5,761 nt of DNA from Lachnospiraceae bacterium (GTDB lineage Bacteria; Bacillota; Clostridia; Lachnospirales; Lachnospiraceae), in contig JAEDFR010000124.1 in the NCBI GenBank assembly GCA_016297945.1, positions 1-5,761 on the forward strand, read 5' to 3'. A program made the translations under genes and the position numbers. This document shows, one piece after another, positions 1-5,761 of the stretch. The notes beneath the pieces were generated by a model, which was not told the origin of the DNA, did not search any database, and saw nothing but the letters and a program-made list of their open reading frames with translations. Positions within the stretch are counted from its first letter, which is position 1; every line of letters starts with the position of its first letter.

Positions 1-1349
1 TCATCAATATGATACTCATCACCATAAAATTTTAAACTGATTTTACTTAAGGTATCACCTTTTTCTATTCTATACGTTTTATTTTGAGCACTCTGTTCTA
101 GTGTTTCCTGCGGATCCGCAAGGGTTGTATCTATATTTTCCTGCTCTGAAATCTCAACAGAATCGTCATTTGATATAAGGACTTCCTCATCACTCGTTTG
201 TAATACAACTTTCTCTGATGAATTATCTGTTGAATGATCCACTGTTTCATCTATGTTTTTTTGAGATGAAACATTTGCAGAATCTGATACCGTCGTTTGT
301 TCCTCATTTGTTTCTGATGCATTATTTATATCATTTGATATTTTTGTTTTATCAGCATCTTCTGCTGATACCTCAGTTGAAGAATTAGTCAAGGCTAATT
401 CTTCGCCATTTACATCTTCATCCACAACCTCATTTGCTTCCTCTCCTTCTGTGTTTTCTGTCAAAAGATTTTCCTGAGACAACGCATCCTTATCTGCAAG
501 AACCATATCCGAAATAGCATTCGTCTCTTCAAGATCATTTCGGTTATTTTCTGCCATCTGGTCTGAAATATTAGAGAGCACCTTTTCCATATCCTGCATC
601 TTATTATAATTGTTCAACAAAGTCACTCCGACAATTGTAATCACCAAAAGCATCGCCATGCTTGTCCCATACAGCATCCCCATGGTCTGCTTATGTTTTA
701 ATTCTTCCTTTTTTTCTCTGACAATCCCTCTACATTTTTTTGCAGCAAGATCAACCTCCGGTTTGATTTCTTCCGGCTCGTCCTGTTTCATGGTAACCAT
801 ATAATTCTGCATCTGCTCATTTCTTTCATAATAGATAAAATGACCGCTCTGCTTTTCCATAATTCCATTTTTAACTAAAAAGACTTCTTCTTTTTTCTCT
901 ACTGCGGAATATTCCAGATATACATTCTGATCTTTTCGAAAACAACGGTTGTGTGTATACTGCACCTTACCCTGCGCAAATTCTGCTAAATCATATCGGA
1001 TATAAGCCCATCCGACTACCTGAAGATTCGGGAAAAAGTGCTCCGCCTTCCAGTTTATGTCTTTCCATATAGAATCCCGGAAAATCATTTTTTCATCAGT
1101 CAGAATTTCCTCTGCGAGAATTGCACCGCAAACATAGTGATGAATCATTTCATCTTCCTGCCGATTTTCACCATATAAGATCAACACCTTGGGCGAATCG
1201 TCTTTAACAGCAATTTGTCTGACAAACGTTTCAATATAGTCTTCAATGTAAACTTTTTCATTTCCCTTCGGATCTCCCACCGGTCTTAAGTTTGCCGGAA
1301 TTTCTCTCTTGTCAACCACATTTCCGTTTTCTTTCACAATCTCTATCAT
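1..1349 (-). CDS. Membrane-anchored LysM-domain protein with an MPN-like cytoplasmic domain (3' end beyond the window)
   Basis: Translation of the minus strand from ATG at 1349 stays open for 449 codons to the window edge, so the C-terminus is missing. Residues 1-200 form a soluble domain with hydrophobic strand-like segments (VLILYG at 55-60, VVGWAYI at 111-117, FIYYERNE at 171-178). Residues 204-220 are strongly basic, followed by one transmembrane helix (about 223-245); the positive-inside rule puts the N-terminus in the cytoplasm. Residues 249-424 are a low-complexity linker rich in Glu, Asp, Ser, Thr and Asn, suited to spanning the cell wall. From residue 425 a LysM domain begins (YRIEKGDTLSKIS, then FYGDEY), a peptidoglycan/glycan-binding fold. 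The start is supported by AGAGGG seven bases upstream. Inferred role: a single-pass protein linking cytoplasm to cell wall; the specific function is unknown. The AT-rich linker differs in base composition from the neighbouring core genes. The reading frame and LysM call are firm; function is not. Confidence 0.9.
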   Translation of the reverse strand, partial: MIEIVKENGNVVDKREIPANLRPVGDPKGNEKVYIEDYIETFVRQIAVKDDSPKVLILYGENRQEDEMIHHYVCGAILAEEILTDEKMIFRDSIWKDINWKAEHFFPNLQVVGWAYIRYDLAEFAQGKVQYTHNRCFRKDQNVYLEYSAVEKKEEVFLVKNGIMEKQSGHFIYYERNEQMQNYMVTMKQDEPEEIKPEVDLAAKKCRGIVREKKEELKHKQTMGMLYGTSMAMLLVITIVGVTLLNNYNKMQDMEKVLSNISDQMAENNRNDLEETNAISDMVLADKDALSQENLLTENTEGEEANEVVDEDVNGEELALTNSSTEVSAEDADKTKISNDINNASETNEEQTTVSDSANVSSQKNIDETVDHSTDNSSEKVVLQTSDEEVLISNDDSVEISEQENIDTTLADPQETLEQSAQNKTYRIEKGDTLSKISLKFYGDEYHID

Positions 1350-1356
1350 ACGATTA

Positions 1357-1362
1357 CCCTCT
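1357..1362 (-). promoter_or_regulatory. Ribosome binding site of the LysM-protein gene
   Basis: The minus strand reads AGAGGG followed by seven bases and then ATG at 1349. This fixes the start of a gene whose end lies outside the window. Confidence 0.75.
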
Positions 1363-1407
1363 TTCTTTATTACTGTATCTTTGATTATTGAAAATGCTTG
1401 TGGGGAT

Positions 1408-1436
1408 ATTGCATCCGGCAAAAAAGCCTGTCTCAA
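1408..1436 (-). promoter_or_regulatory. Candidate sigma-A promoter for the LysM-protein gene
   Basis: On the minus strand, TTGAGA (1436-1431, 5 of 6 matches to TTGACA) lies 17 bases before TGCAAT (1413-1408, 4 of 6 matches to TATAAT). Transcription would begin near 1400, giving a leader of roughly 50 bases. It lies downstream of the operon terminator at 1527-1560, where a new promoter is expected. The -10 match is mediocre, and the -35 overlaps one arm of the inverted repeat at 1423-1498. The call is tentative. Confidence 0.35.
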
Positions 1437-1498
1437 TTTCCTTACTATGTATATAGCACATACGGGAGGGCGGATTTTATCATTTTCTGGCAGGCTTT
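1423..1498. repeat. Long inverted repeat with internal hairpins, possible structured RNA or second terminator
   Basis: Arm 1423-1432 (AAAGCCTGTC) pairs with 1489-1498 (GGCAGGCTTT) over ten positions. Inside it 1437-1442 can pair with 1464-1469, and TATGT (1446-1450) pairs with ACATA (1458-1462) around a 7-base loop. Read as plus-strand RNA, all ten outer and six inner positions pair if G-U wobbles are allowed. Read as minus-strand RNA, those wobbles become C-A mismatches. Both orientations end in T-rich DNA: TTTATTTCTTTTTT on plus, TTTTTT (1425-1420) on minus. It may be a two-way terminator, an attenuator in the leader of the LysM gene, or an unrecognised small RNA. I could not match it to a known riboswitch class by eye. 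Confidence 0.4.
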
Positions 1499-1529
1499 AT
1501 TTCTTTTTTATGACAAAAAAAGAAATAAA
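1496..1529. repeat. A/T-rich perfect inverted repeat (14-bp arms)
   Basis: TTTATTTCTTTTTT (1496-1509) is the exact reverse complement of 1516-1529, around a 6-base loop ATGACA. Only one pair per stem is G-C. It shares two bases with the terminator hairpin to its right and three with the repeat to its left, so the three structures compete if transcribed. It may simply be the long U-tract region of a terminator and not an independent element. Confidence 0.55.
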
Positions 1530-1560
1530 AAAAGACCGTTTTATCGAAACAGTCTTTTTT
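1527..1560 (-). terminator. Rho-independent terminator downstream of galM
   Basis: As minus-strand RNA, AAAAAAGACUGUUU (1560-1547), a 5-base loop CGAUA, and AAACGGUCUUUUUU (1541-1528) form an uninterrupted 14-bp stem with one U-G wobble. It runs straight into U residues and a further U-rich stretch. On the plus strand the same position is a C-A mismatch, favouring function for minus-strand transcription. It lies about 140 bases past the galM stop, so it probably ends the message carrying dnaX, ybaB, recR and galM and separates it from the LysM gene. Confidence 0.8.
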
Positions 1561-1697
1561 ATACATAAAAACATAGGATACGAAAAAGATTCTCTTTTCA
1601 TTCTGTCGATAACAAAATTCACAGAATTCGCACCTTATTTATAGATATGCATCATATCTTTTAAAAAGTCCAACTTGCAAAAAATTCCTTTTCATAT
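1561..1697. other. Non-coding 3' region between the galM stop and the terminator
   Basis: This AT-rich stretch has no convincing gene. It contains a 17-base palindrome at 1643-1659 (AGATATG, 3-base spacer, CATATCT), which could be an mRNA hairpin or a protein-binding site. Open frames here are short and lack good ribosome binding sites. With the terminator and repeats to its left it completes the 348-base gap between galM and the LysM gene. Confidence 0.5.
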
Positions 1698-2741
1698 TTA
1701 CACAAATTTATAAATCGTTGTAGATTTAAATACCTTGCCGGGTTCAAGTAAAGGTCTGGTAAAGTGCTCATCATTTGCACTATTGGGGAAGAACTGTGTT
1801 TCCAGCGCAACGCCGCATCTTCTCTTGTAATGCGCTCCGCCTTTACCCAAATGTCTTCCGATGTGATTGCCCGTATAAACCTGAATACCGGGCATATCCG
1901 TATAGACTTCCATCGTCCTGCCGGCTTTTGCATCGGATAATACGGCAATTTTTTCCAGCTTGCCGGGTTTGGCATCACTGACATAGTTGTGATCATAACC
2001 GCATACCATGGTCATCTGTTCAAAATGGCGACGAATACGTGCTCCCAAAGGCATCTCTTTGGTATAGTCAAGCGGCGTATCCTCTACACTTATAAGCTCA
2101 CCCGTCGGAATCGCACCGGGAACAATCTTTGTATATTTTGAGCAGTTTAACCAAAGTGTTTCATCTAAAACACTTCCTGCATCATGTCCTTTTAAATTGA
2201 AGTAAGAATGGTTGGTTGGATTGAAAATTGTCTTTTTATCTGTCTTTCCCGTATAAACAATTTTTAATCCGTTATCATCTGTTACGGAATATGTAATGGA
2301 AAACTCTCTGTTTCCCGGGAGCCCAAGCTCACCATCTTCCATTGTCAGTGAAAAAATGACACTGTTATTCTTTTTATCGATCTTAGCTTTCCAAAGCTTT
2401 TTGTGAAATCCGCCATCAAAATCCGTATGCAGATTGTTCACACCATCATTTGCTTTCAACTGATACTTCGTACCATCGATTTCAAAAACAGCATTTGCGG
2501 TTCTGTTTGCAATCGGTCCAATCGATGCGCCGAAAAAGTTACTGTTTGCAAAATATTTTTTTAAATTGTCATAGCCAAGGGTCACATCGGCCACTTTTCC
2601 TCTTTTGTTCGGCACAAACAGATTGACAAGAATCGCTCCGTAATTCATAACATCTGCCTGAAATCCATTTTCATTGAAAATCGAATAGAGTGTGACTGTC
2701 TGTCCGTCCTGCGTCTGTCCGAAAACCTTTTCTGTAATCAT
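1698..2741 (-). CDS. galM: Aldose 1-epimerase (mutarotase)
   Basis: The 347-residue product matches the usual size of the GalM family, cytoplasmic enzymes that interconvert alpha and beta anomers of galactose and other aldoses and feed the Leloir pathway. Visible family motifs are ANRTANA (78-84, with the substrate-binding Arg80), NNLH (102-105), NPTNHSYFNL (174-183), GYDHNYV (248-254), QVYTGNHIG (287-295) and ALETQFFPN (312-320). By family homology the catalytic set is His105, His178, Asp250 and the general base Glu314. The segment after the first His is unusual: HTDFDGGF (105-112) in place of the compact HGGxxGF. The ATG is preceded by GGGAGG seven bases away (2749-2754). The gene starts 30 bases after recR with no terminator between, so it is probably cotranscribed with the repair genes. 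No other galactose gene is in the window, so the physiological sugar cannot be told from context. Confidence 0.95.
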   Translation of the reverse strand: MITEKVFGQTQDGQTVTLYSIFNENGFQADVMNYGAILVNLFVPNKRGKVADVTLGYDNLKKYFANSNFFGASIGPIANRTANAVFEIDGTKYQLKANDGVNNLHTDFDGGFHKKLWKAKIDKKNNSVIFSLTMEDGELGLPGNREFSITYSVTDDNGLKIVYTGKTDKKTIFNPTNHSYFNLKGHDAGSVLDETLWLNCSKYTKIVPGAIPTGELISVEDTPLDYTKEMPLGARIRRHFEQMTMVCGYDHNYVSDAKPGKLEKIAVLSDAKAGRTMEVYTDMPGIQVYTGNHIGRHLGKGGAHYKRRCGVALETQFFPNSANDEHFTRPLLEPGKVFKSTTIYKFV

Positions 2742-2748
2742 ATTGCAT

Positions 2749-2754
2749 CCTCCC
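2749..2754 (-). promoter_or_regulatory. Ribosome binding site of galM
   Basis: GGGAGG on the minus strand lies seven bases before the ATG at 2741. It sits in the 30-base recR-galM gap, which has no obvious promoter or terminator. Confidence 0.8.
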
Positions 2755-2771
2755 TTAAAGTATCCTTCATA

Positions 2772-3371
2772 TTATAACTCTGTACGCCCTTCCAAAGCCC
2801 GTAACAGAGTAATCTCATCGATGTATTCCAAATCTCCTCCGACCGGCACTCCGCTCGCAATCCGCGTCACCTTAATCCCCGTCGGTTTAATCAGTTTGTT
2901 GATATACATAGCCGTCGTTTCACCTTCAAGACTGGAATTTGTCGCAATGATAACTTCTGTAACATCATCCGTCTGTAAACGCTGCATCAATTCTTTTAAC
3001 CTGATATCTCCGGGTCCGATTCCAAGCATCGGCGAAATCGCACCATGAAGGACATGATACACTCCTTCAAATTTGCCTGTTTTTTCATAGGCAGCAAGAT
3101 CGCGCGGATTTTCCACAACCATAATCGTGCTGTGGTCCCTTTTCTCATTGGAACAAATCGGACATATCTCACGGTCCGTCAACGTACAGCAGCAGGAACA
3201 ATATTGCACTTTATCCCTGGCCTCCACGATAGCATCCGATAGTTTTTTCACCTTATCTTTGGGCTGGTTTACCAGATAAAACGCCAGACGCTGTGCGGAT
3301 TTATTACCGATTCCGGGCAGAGCAGACAATTCTTCAATTAATCGGCTGATATATCCACTATATAAATCCAT
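2772..3371 (-). CDS. recR: Recombination mediator RecR
   Basis: The 199-residue product has the standard RecR length and layout. A helix-hairpin-helix is at about 14-31 (LPGIGNKSAQRLAF), then a four-cysteine zinc finger (Cys58, Cys61, Cys70, Cys73), then a Toprim domain from about 81 with acidic Glu87 in MVVENPRD and the ATNSSLEGETTAMY segment (143-156). A C-terminal PVGGDLEYIDEITL motif (176-189) follows. RecR forms ring-shaped oligomers and, with RecO (and RecF), helps load RecA onto SSB-coated single-stranded DNA at gaps. Its ATG shares one base with the TAA of the upstream ybaB gene (TAATG, 3369-3373). The nearest Shine-Dalgarno (GGGAGG, 3384-3389) is 12 bases away, longer than ideal, so coupling to ybaB translation by terminating ribosomes is likely. 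Assignment is secure. Confidence 0.98.
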   Translation of the reverse strand: MDLYSGYISRLIEELSALPGIGNKSAQRLAFYLVNQPKDKVKKLSDAIVEARDKVQYCSCCCTLTDREICPICSNEKRDHSTIMVVENPRDLAAYEKTGKFEGVYHVLHGAISPMLGIGPGDIRLKELMQRLQTDDVTEVIIATNSSLEGETTAMYINKLIKPTGIKVTRIASGVPVGGDLEYIDEITLLRALEGRTEL

Positions 3372-3718
3372 TAGAAAGGAAATCCTCCCAGACCACCTGT
3401 CATTTTGCCCATAATTGCCGCATTGGCTTCTTCTGCCTGATGAAGCGCGTCATTTACGGCAACCATGATCATATCCTGCAGCATTTCTGTTTCATCCGGA
3501 TCAACGGCATCTTTATCAATGATAACCTTTGTAACTTCCTTTGCTCCGGTCACGGTTACTTCAACCGCACCGCCACCTGCTTTTGCAGTAAACTCTTTTG
3601 TCTCTAATTCTTTCTGACTTTCTTCCATCTGACGCTGCATTCTCTGCGCCTGTTTCATCAGATTGTTCATGTTGCCGGGCATTCCCATTCCTCCGGGATA
3701 TCCTCCACGTTTTGCCAT
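3371..3718 (-). CDS. Nucleoid-associated protein, YbaB/EbfC family
   Basis: The product is 115 residues, normal for this family of small dimeric DNA-binding proteins. It has a Gly/Met-rich N-terminus (1-18), a helix rich in Gln, Met and Arg (about 18-42), the signature stretch TAKAGGGAVEVTVTGAKEV (44-62), then a strand (VTKVIIDKD), DPDETEMLQDMI (73-84) and a C-terminal helix before a Gly-rich tail. The proteins bind DNA as a tweezer-like dimer and affect nucleoid organisation; a precise role is not settled. The ATG lies 3 bases after the dnaX stop, with GGAGG (3727-3731) inside the end of dnaX and 8 bases from the start. The stop overlaps recR. The position between dnaX and recR is the classical arrangement (yaaK in Bacillus subtilis) and supports the identity. 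Confidence 0.96.
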   Translation of the reverse strand: MAKRGGYPGGMGMPGNMNNLMKQAQRMQRQMEESQKELETKEFTAKAGGGAVEVTVTGAKEVTKVIIDKDAVDPDETEMLQDMIMVAVNDALHQAEEANAAIMGKMTGGLGGFPF

Positions 3719-3721
3719 TTT

Positions 3722-5302
3722 TTAATCCTCCACTTCACTTACAGGTATTGATATGACGGAATCAAAGTCCACCGAATCATTATCTTCCCTGTTATTTCTT
3801 TTTCCTGATTCAATCATAAAATAAGAGATAGAGACCTTTTTCCCAACGGTCTCATTGATATAGGCATTCAATGTTTCCCGCAGGCTGGTCGTATCCTTTG
3901 TGATTACATTATACTCAATGGGATTGAGAAAAATCTCCAAATCCCCATTTTTCCCTACGCGCGGGGTAGCACTTTTCATCATGGCTTTTGCACCCTTACG
4001 CGGGAAATTTATCAAAATTTCCTGAAAACGATTGACAATCTTGTTGACATCATCGTCATCTGCATCGGGAAGCTCCGGCTGTGATGCAAGAAACGTGCCT
4101 TGTGCATCCGGCTGTGTCAAAAGCCCCGTCCCTGACTGTACAAACTGTCCGCTTTCCATTTTTTCTTCCAACAGACGCACTCGGTCTAAAACCGAATCCG
4201 TATCGGTCTCCATCTGCGGTCTGCATGCCTTAATCATCGCCATTTCGATTAAAACACGCTTTGATGTGGAAAAACGAAGTTGACCTGACAATTCGGAAAA
4301 AATACGAATCAGGCGCATAATGGTATGGATATCCGCCATTTCCGCTTCTTCTTTCAATAATATAAGATGTTCTTTTGAAACATCCAGCACATCTTCTGCA
4401 TCATCACAGTTTTTAACTAATAATAAATTGCGTAAATACCATGTATAATCCGTAACAAACTGTGCCAGTTCACGTCCCTGCATCACAATTTCTTCCAAAA
4501 GTGTAATACATCCGATGGCATTGCGTTCCAGCATATTCCGCAGTAGTCTGCTAAATACTTCTCCGTCTACGGCACCTAAAACATCCAATGCCATATCATA
4601 GGTCAAAGTCTTTCCAAAGTGAAAAGCCAGACACTGGTCTAACAAACTTAGCGCATCACGAAGAGATCCGTCAGCAGTTTTTGCCACATAACGCAAGGCT
4701 CTTTCTTCTACTTCGATATTTTCTTTCTGCATCAGTTCATGCAGACGCGCGGTAATAGTCTCGATGTCAATCCGTTTGAAATCATAACGCTGACAACGGG
4801 ACATAATGGTAATGGGAATCTTGTGCACTTCGGTTGTAGCTAAAATAAAGATTACGTATTCCGGCGGCTCTTCCAACGTCTTTAACAAGGCATTAAAGGC
4901 TCCGATGGAAAGCATATGCACTTCATCAATAATGTAAACCTTATATCTTCCCTCTTGCGGCGAATAGGTAACCTCTTCCACAATTTCACGTATGTTGTCA
5001 ACACCGTTATTGGATGCGGCATCAATTTCAATGACATTGAGACTGGCTCCCGAAGCAATCGCCTTGCAGGTCTTGCACTCTCCACAGGGACTTCCGTCTA
5101 CCGGGTGCTCACAATTGACGGCTCTTGCAAAGATTTTTGCAATGGTTGTCTTACCGGTACCACGTGTTCCGCAAAAAAGATACGCATGTCCAATTCTATC
5201 GGCCATTATTTGATTTTTCAGTGTTTCAACAATATGTCCCTGTCCCTTGACATCTTCAAATGCTGCCGGACGGAACTTTCGGTACAATGCCTGATAAGCC
5301 AT
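3722..5302 (-). CDS. dnaX: DNA polymerase III subunit gamma/tau
   Basis: This is the 526-residue ATPase of the replicative clamp loader, which opens and loads the beta sliding clamp and tethers polymerase. It starts with the typical YQALYRKFRPAAFEDVKGQ. Visible motifs are Walker A GTRGTGKT (45-52), a zinc module with Cys64, Cys73, Cys76 and Cys79, Walker B IIDEVHML (124-131), sensor 1 LATTEVHKI (154-162), the SRC motif with arginine finger Arg169, and sensor 2 DGSLRDALSLLDQ (211-223). The helical collar domain runs to about 365. After an acidic stretch near 413-418 comes a tau-like C-terminal domain (about 419-500). The length fits short Firmicute DnaX proteins. The start is set by the conserved N-terminus; the ribosome site is modest (GGAAAGAG upstream). 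No terminator lies in the 31-base gap after pfkA, so readthrough from pfkA is possible. Confidence 0.98.
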   Translation of the reverse strand: MAYQALYRKFRPAAFEDVKGQGHIVETLKNQIMADRIGHAYLFCGTRGTGKTTIAKIFARAVNCEHPVDGSPCGECKTCKAIASGASLNVIEIDAASNNGVDNIREIVEEVTYSPQEGRYKVYIIDEVHMLSIGAFNALLKTLEEPPEYVIFILATTEVHKIPITIMSRCQRYDFKRIDIETITARLHELMQKENIEVEERALRYVAKTADGSLRDALSLLDQCLAFHFGKTLTYDMALDVLGAVDGEVFSRLLRNMLERNAIGCITLLEEIVMQGRELAQFVTDYTWYLRNLLLVKNCDDAEDVLDVSKEHLILLKEEAEMADIHTIMRLIRIFSELSGQLRFSTSKRVLIEMAMIKACRPQMETDTDSVLDRVRLLEEKMESGQFVQSGTGLLTQPDAQGTFLASQPELPDADDDDVNKIVNRFQEILINFPRKGAKAMMKSATPRVGKNGDLEIFLNPIEYNVITKDTTSLRETLNAYINETVGKKVSISYFMIESGKRNNREDNDSVDFDSVISIPVSEVED

Positions 5303-5333
5303 GCGCTCACTCTTTCCAACAATAATCTAAAAT

Positions 5334-5761
5334 CTATTCATCTCCAAAGCTGATGCCAAGCATCTTTGCTTCCTGAATGATGGATGAGTCCGGAGAAACA
5401 TATTTCAATTTGCCGGCTACATCTTCCAACGGAACTTTTACAATCTCACGATTTTTGTAACCTACCATAAATCCGTATTCACCATTCATAATCAACTTGC
5501 CTGCTTCGGAACCGAGGCGGGATGCAAATACACGGTCATACGGGCAGGGACTTCCACCCCTCTGCGTGTGTCCGGGTACGGTTACTCTTACTTCATATTT
5601 GGATTTTTTCTGGATCTTGTCCGCAATTTCATAAGAAACTGACGGATAAGGATATTTTTTCATTTTTTCTTTGTATTCTTTTTTGCTTAATGCGGCGTCT
5701 TCTTTGGAAATCGCACCTTCCGCAACAGCCAAAATGGTAAATTTACTACCGTTTTTGTGAC
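5334..5761 (-). CDS. pfkA: 6-phosphofructokinase, C-terminal part (5' end beyond the window)
   Basis: About 142 C-terminal residues of a protein usually 320-370 long are present; the frame is open to the right edge. The fragment begins HKNGSKFTILAVAEGA, matching the VVVAEGA strand of phosphofructokinases. The substrate-binding segment VTVPGHTQRGGSPCPYDRV is diagnostic: the GHxQRGGxP-DR motif supplies His and Arg residues that bind fructose 6-phosphate. The following stretch (GEYGFMVGYKNREIVKVPLEDV) resembles the mixed-substrate/group III branch more than the short E. coli PfkA type. The enzyme phosphorylates fructose 6-phosphate in glycolysis. The ATP or PPi preference cannot be judged, because the N-terminal GGDxS/GGDGT region is outside the window. 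A TTG at 5732 is internal, not a start. The gene ends 31 bases before dnaX with no terminator between. Confidence 0.93.
   Translation of the reverse strand, partial: HKNGSKFTILAVAEGAISKEDAALSKKEYKEKMKKYPYPSVSYEIADKIQKKSKYEVRVTVPGHTQRGGSPCPYDRVFASRLGSEAGKLIMNGEYGFMVGYKNREIVKVPLEDVAGKLKYVSPDSSIIQEAKMLGISFGDE

Noticed and set aside
1450..1455. TATATA preceded by TGC on the minus strand as an extended -10 promoter for the LysM gene.
   Set aside because: The hexamer 17 bases upstream is AAAATC, a poor -35, and the TATATA sits in the apical loop of the inverted repeat; the TTGAGA/TGCAAT pair is the better candidate.
1497..1622. A 41-codon minus-strand frame starting at GTG 1622, running through the terminator.
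   Set aside because: It crosses the terminator hairpin, its composition is Lys/Phe-rich from the A/T tracts, and it has no well-placed ribosome binding site.
1309..1644. A 111-residue plus-strand frame opposite the start of the LysM gene and the intergenic repeats.
   Set aside because: It spans the terminator and A/T tracts, has low-complexity Phe/Ile/Lys content, and overlaps the well-supported start of the minus-strand gene.
1643..1659. A 17-base palindrome as a regulator operator.
   Set aside because: It lies after the galM stop and before the terminator, not near a promoter, and a 7-bp AT-rich palindrome can easily arise by chance; recorded only within the intergenic entry.
1639..1695. 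An 18-residue minus-strand frame just after the galM stop.
   Set aside because: Very short, no ribosome binding site, and no recognisable motif.
4155..4175. A run of six A residues in dnaX (minus strand, around the codons for EEKM at 379-382) as a programmed frameshift giving a short gamma form.
   Set aside because: The location near the end of the clamp-loader core is suggestive. However, the heptamer does not fit the X XXY YYZ pattern in the zero frame, no clear stimulatory hairpin was noticed, and A-runs are common in AT-rich genomes.
4916..5353. A 145-residue plus-strand frame opposite dnaX.
   Set aside because: It lies antisense to the most conserved part of dnaX (Walker A and zinc module) and has no family features; it is a shadow frame.

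Overview
The window looks like chromosomal DNA from a low-to-moderate GC Clostridia, most likely a Lachnospiraceae relative. This rests on gene order, strong GGAGG-type ribosome binding sites, AT-rich spacers and the style of the LysM membrane protein; no taxonomic marker was searched. Every supported gene is on the minus strand, so transcription runs from high to low coordinates. No mobile element, CRISPR array, tRNA or rRNA was seen.

Right to left: the C-terminal ~142 residues of a 6-phosphofructokinase (entering from beyond the right edge); after 31 bases dnaX (DNA polymerase III gamma/tau); after 3 bases a YbaB/EbfC nucleoid protein gene; then recR, which overlaps it by one base (TAATG); and after 30 bases galM (aldose 1-epimerase). 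dnaX-ybaB-recR is a widely conserved Firmicute module joining clamp loading, nucleoid binding and recombinational repair. Here it is bracketed by two carbohydrate genes, pfkA and galM, with gaps short enough for one polycistronic message.

The only long non-coding stretch is 1350-1697. It holds a good intrinsic terminator for the minus-strand operon (1527-1560), two further inverted repeats chained to it (1496-1529 and 1423-1498), a small palindrome near the galM stop, a candidate promoter and a clear ribosome binding site for the next gene.

That gene (1349 to beyond the left edge) lacks a stop codon in the window. It encodes a membrane-anchored protein: a cytoplasmic N-terminal domain of ~200 residues, a basic segment, one transmembrane helix, a ~175-residue acidic Ser/Thr/Asn-rich linker and a LysM domain cut by the window edge. 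The N-terminal domain has sequence features reminiscent of a catalytically dead MPN/JAMM fold, which is the most interesting lead here. The rest is ordinary core-genome content.
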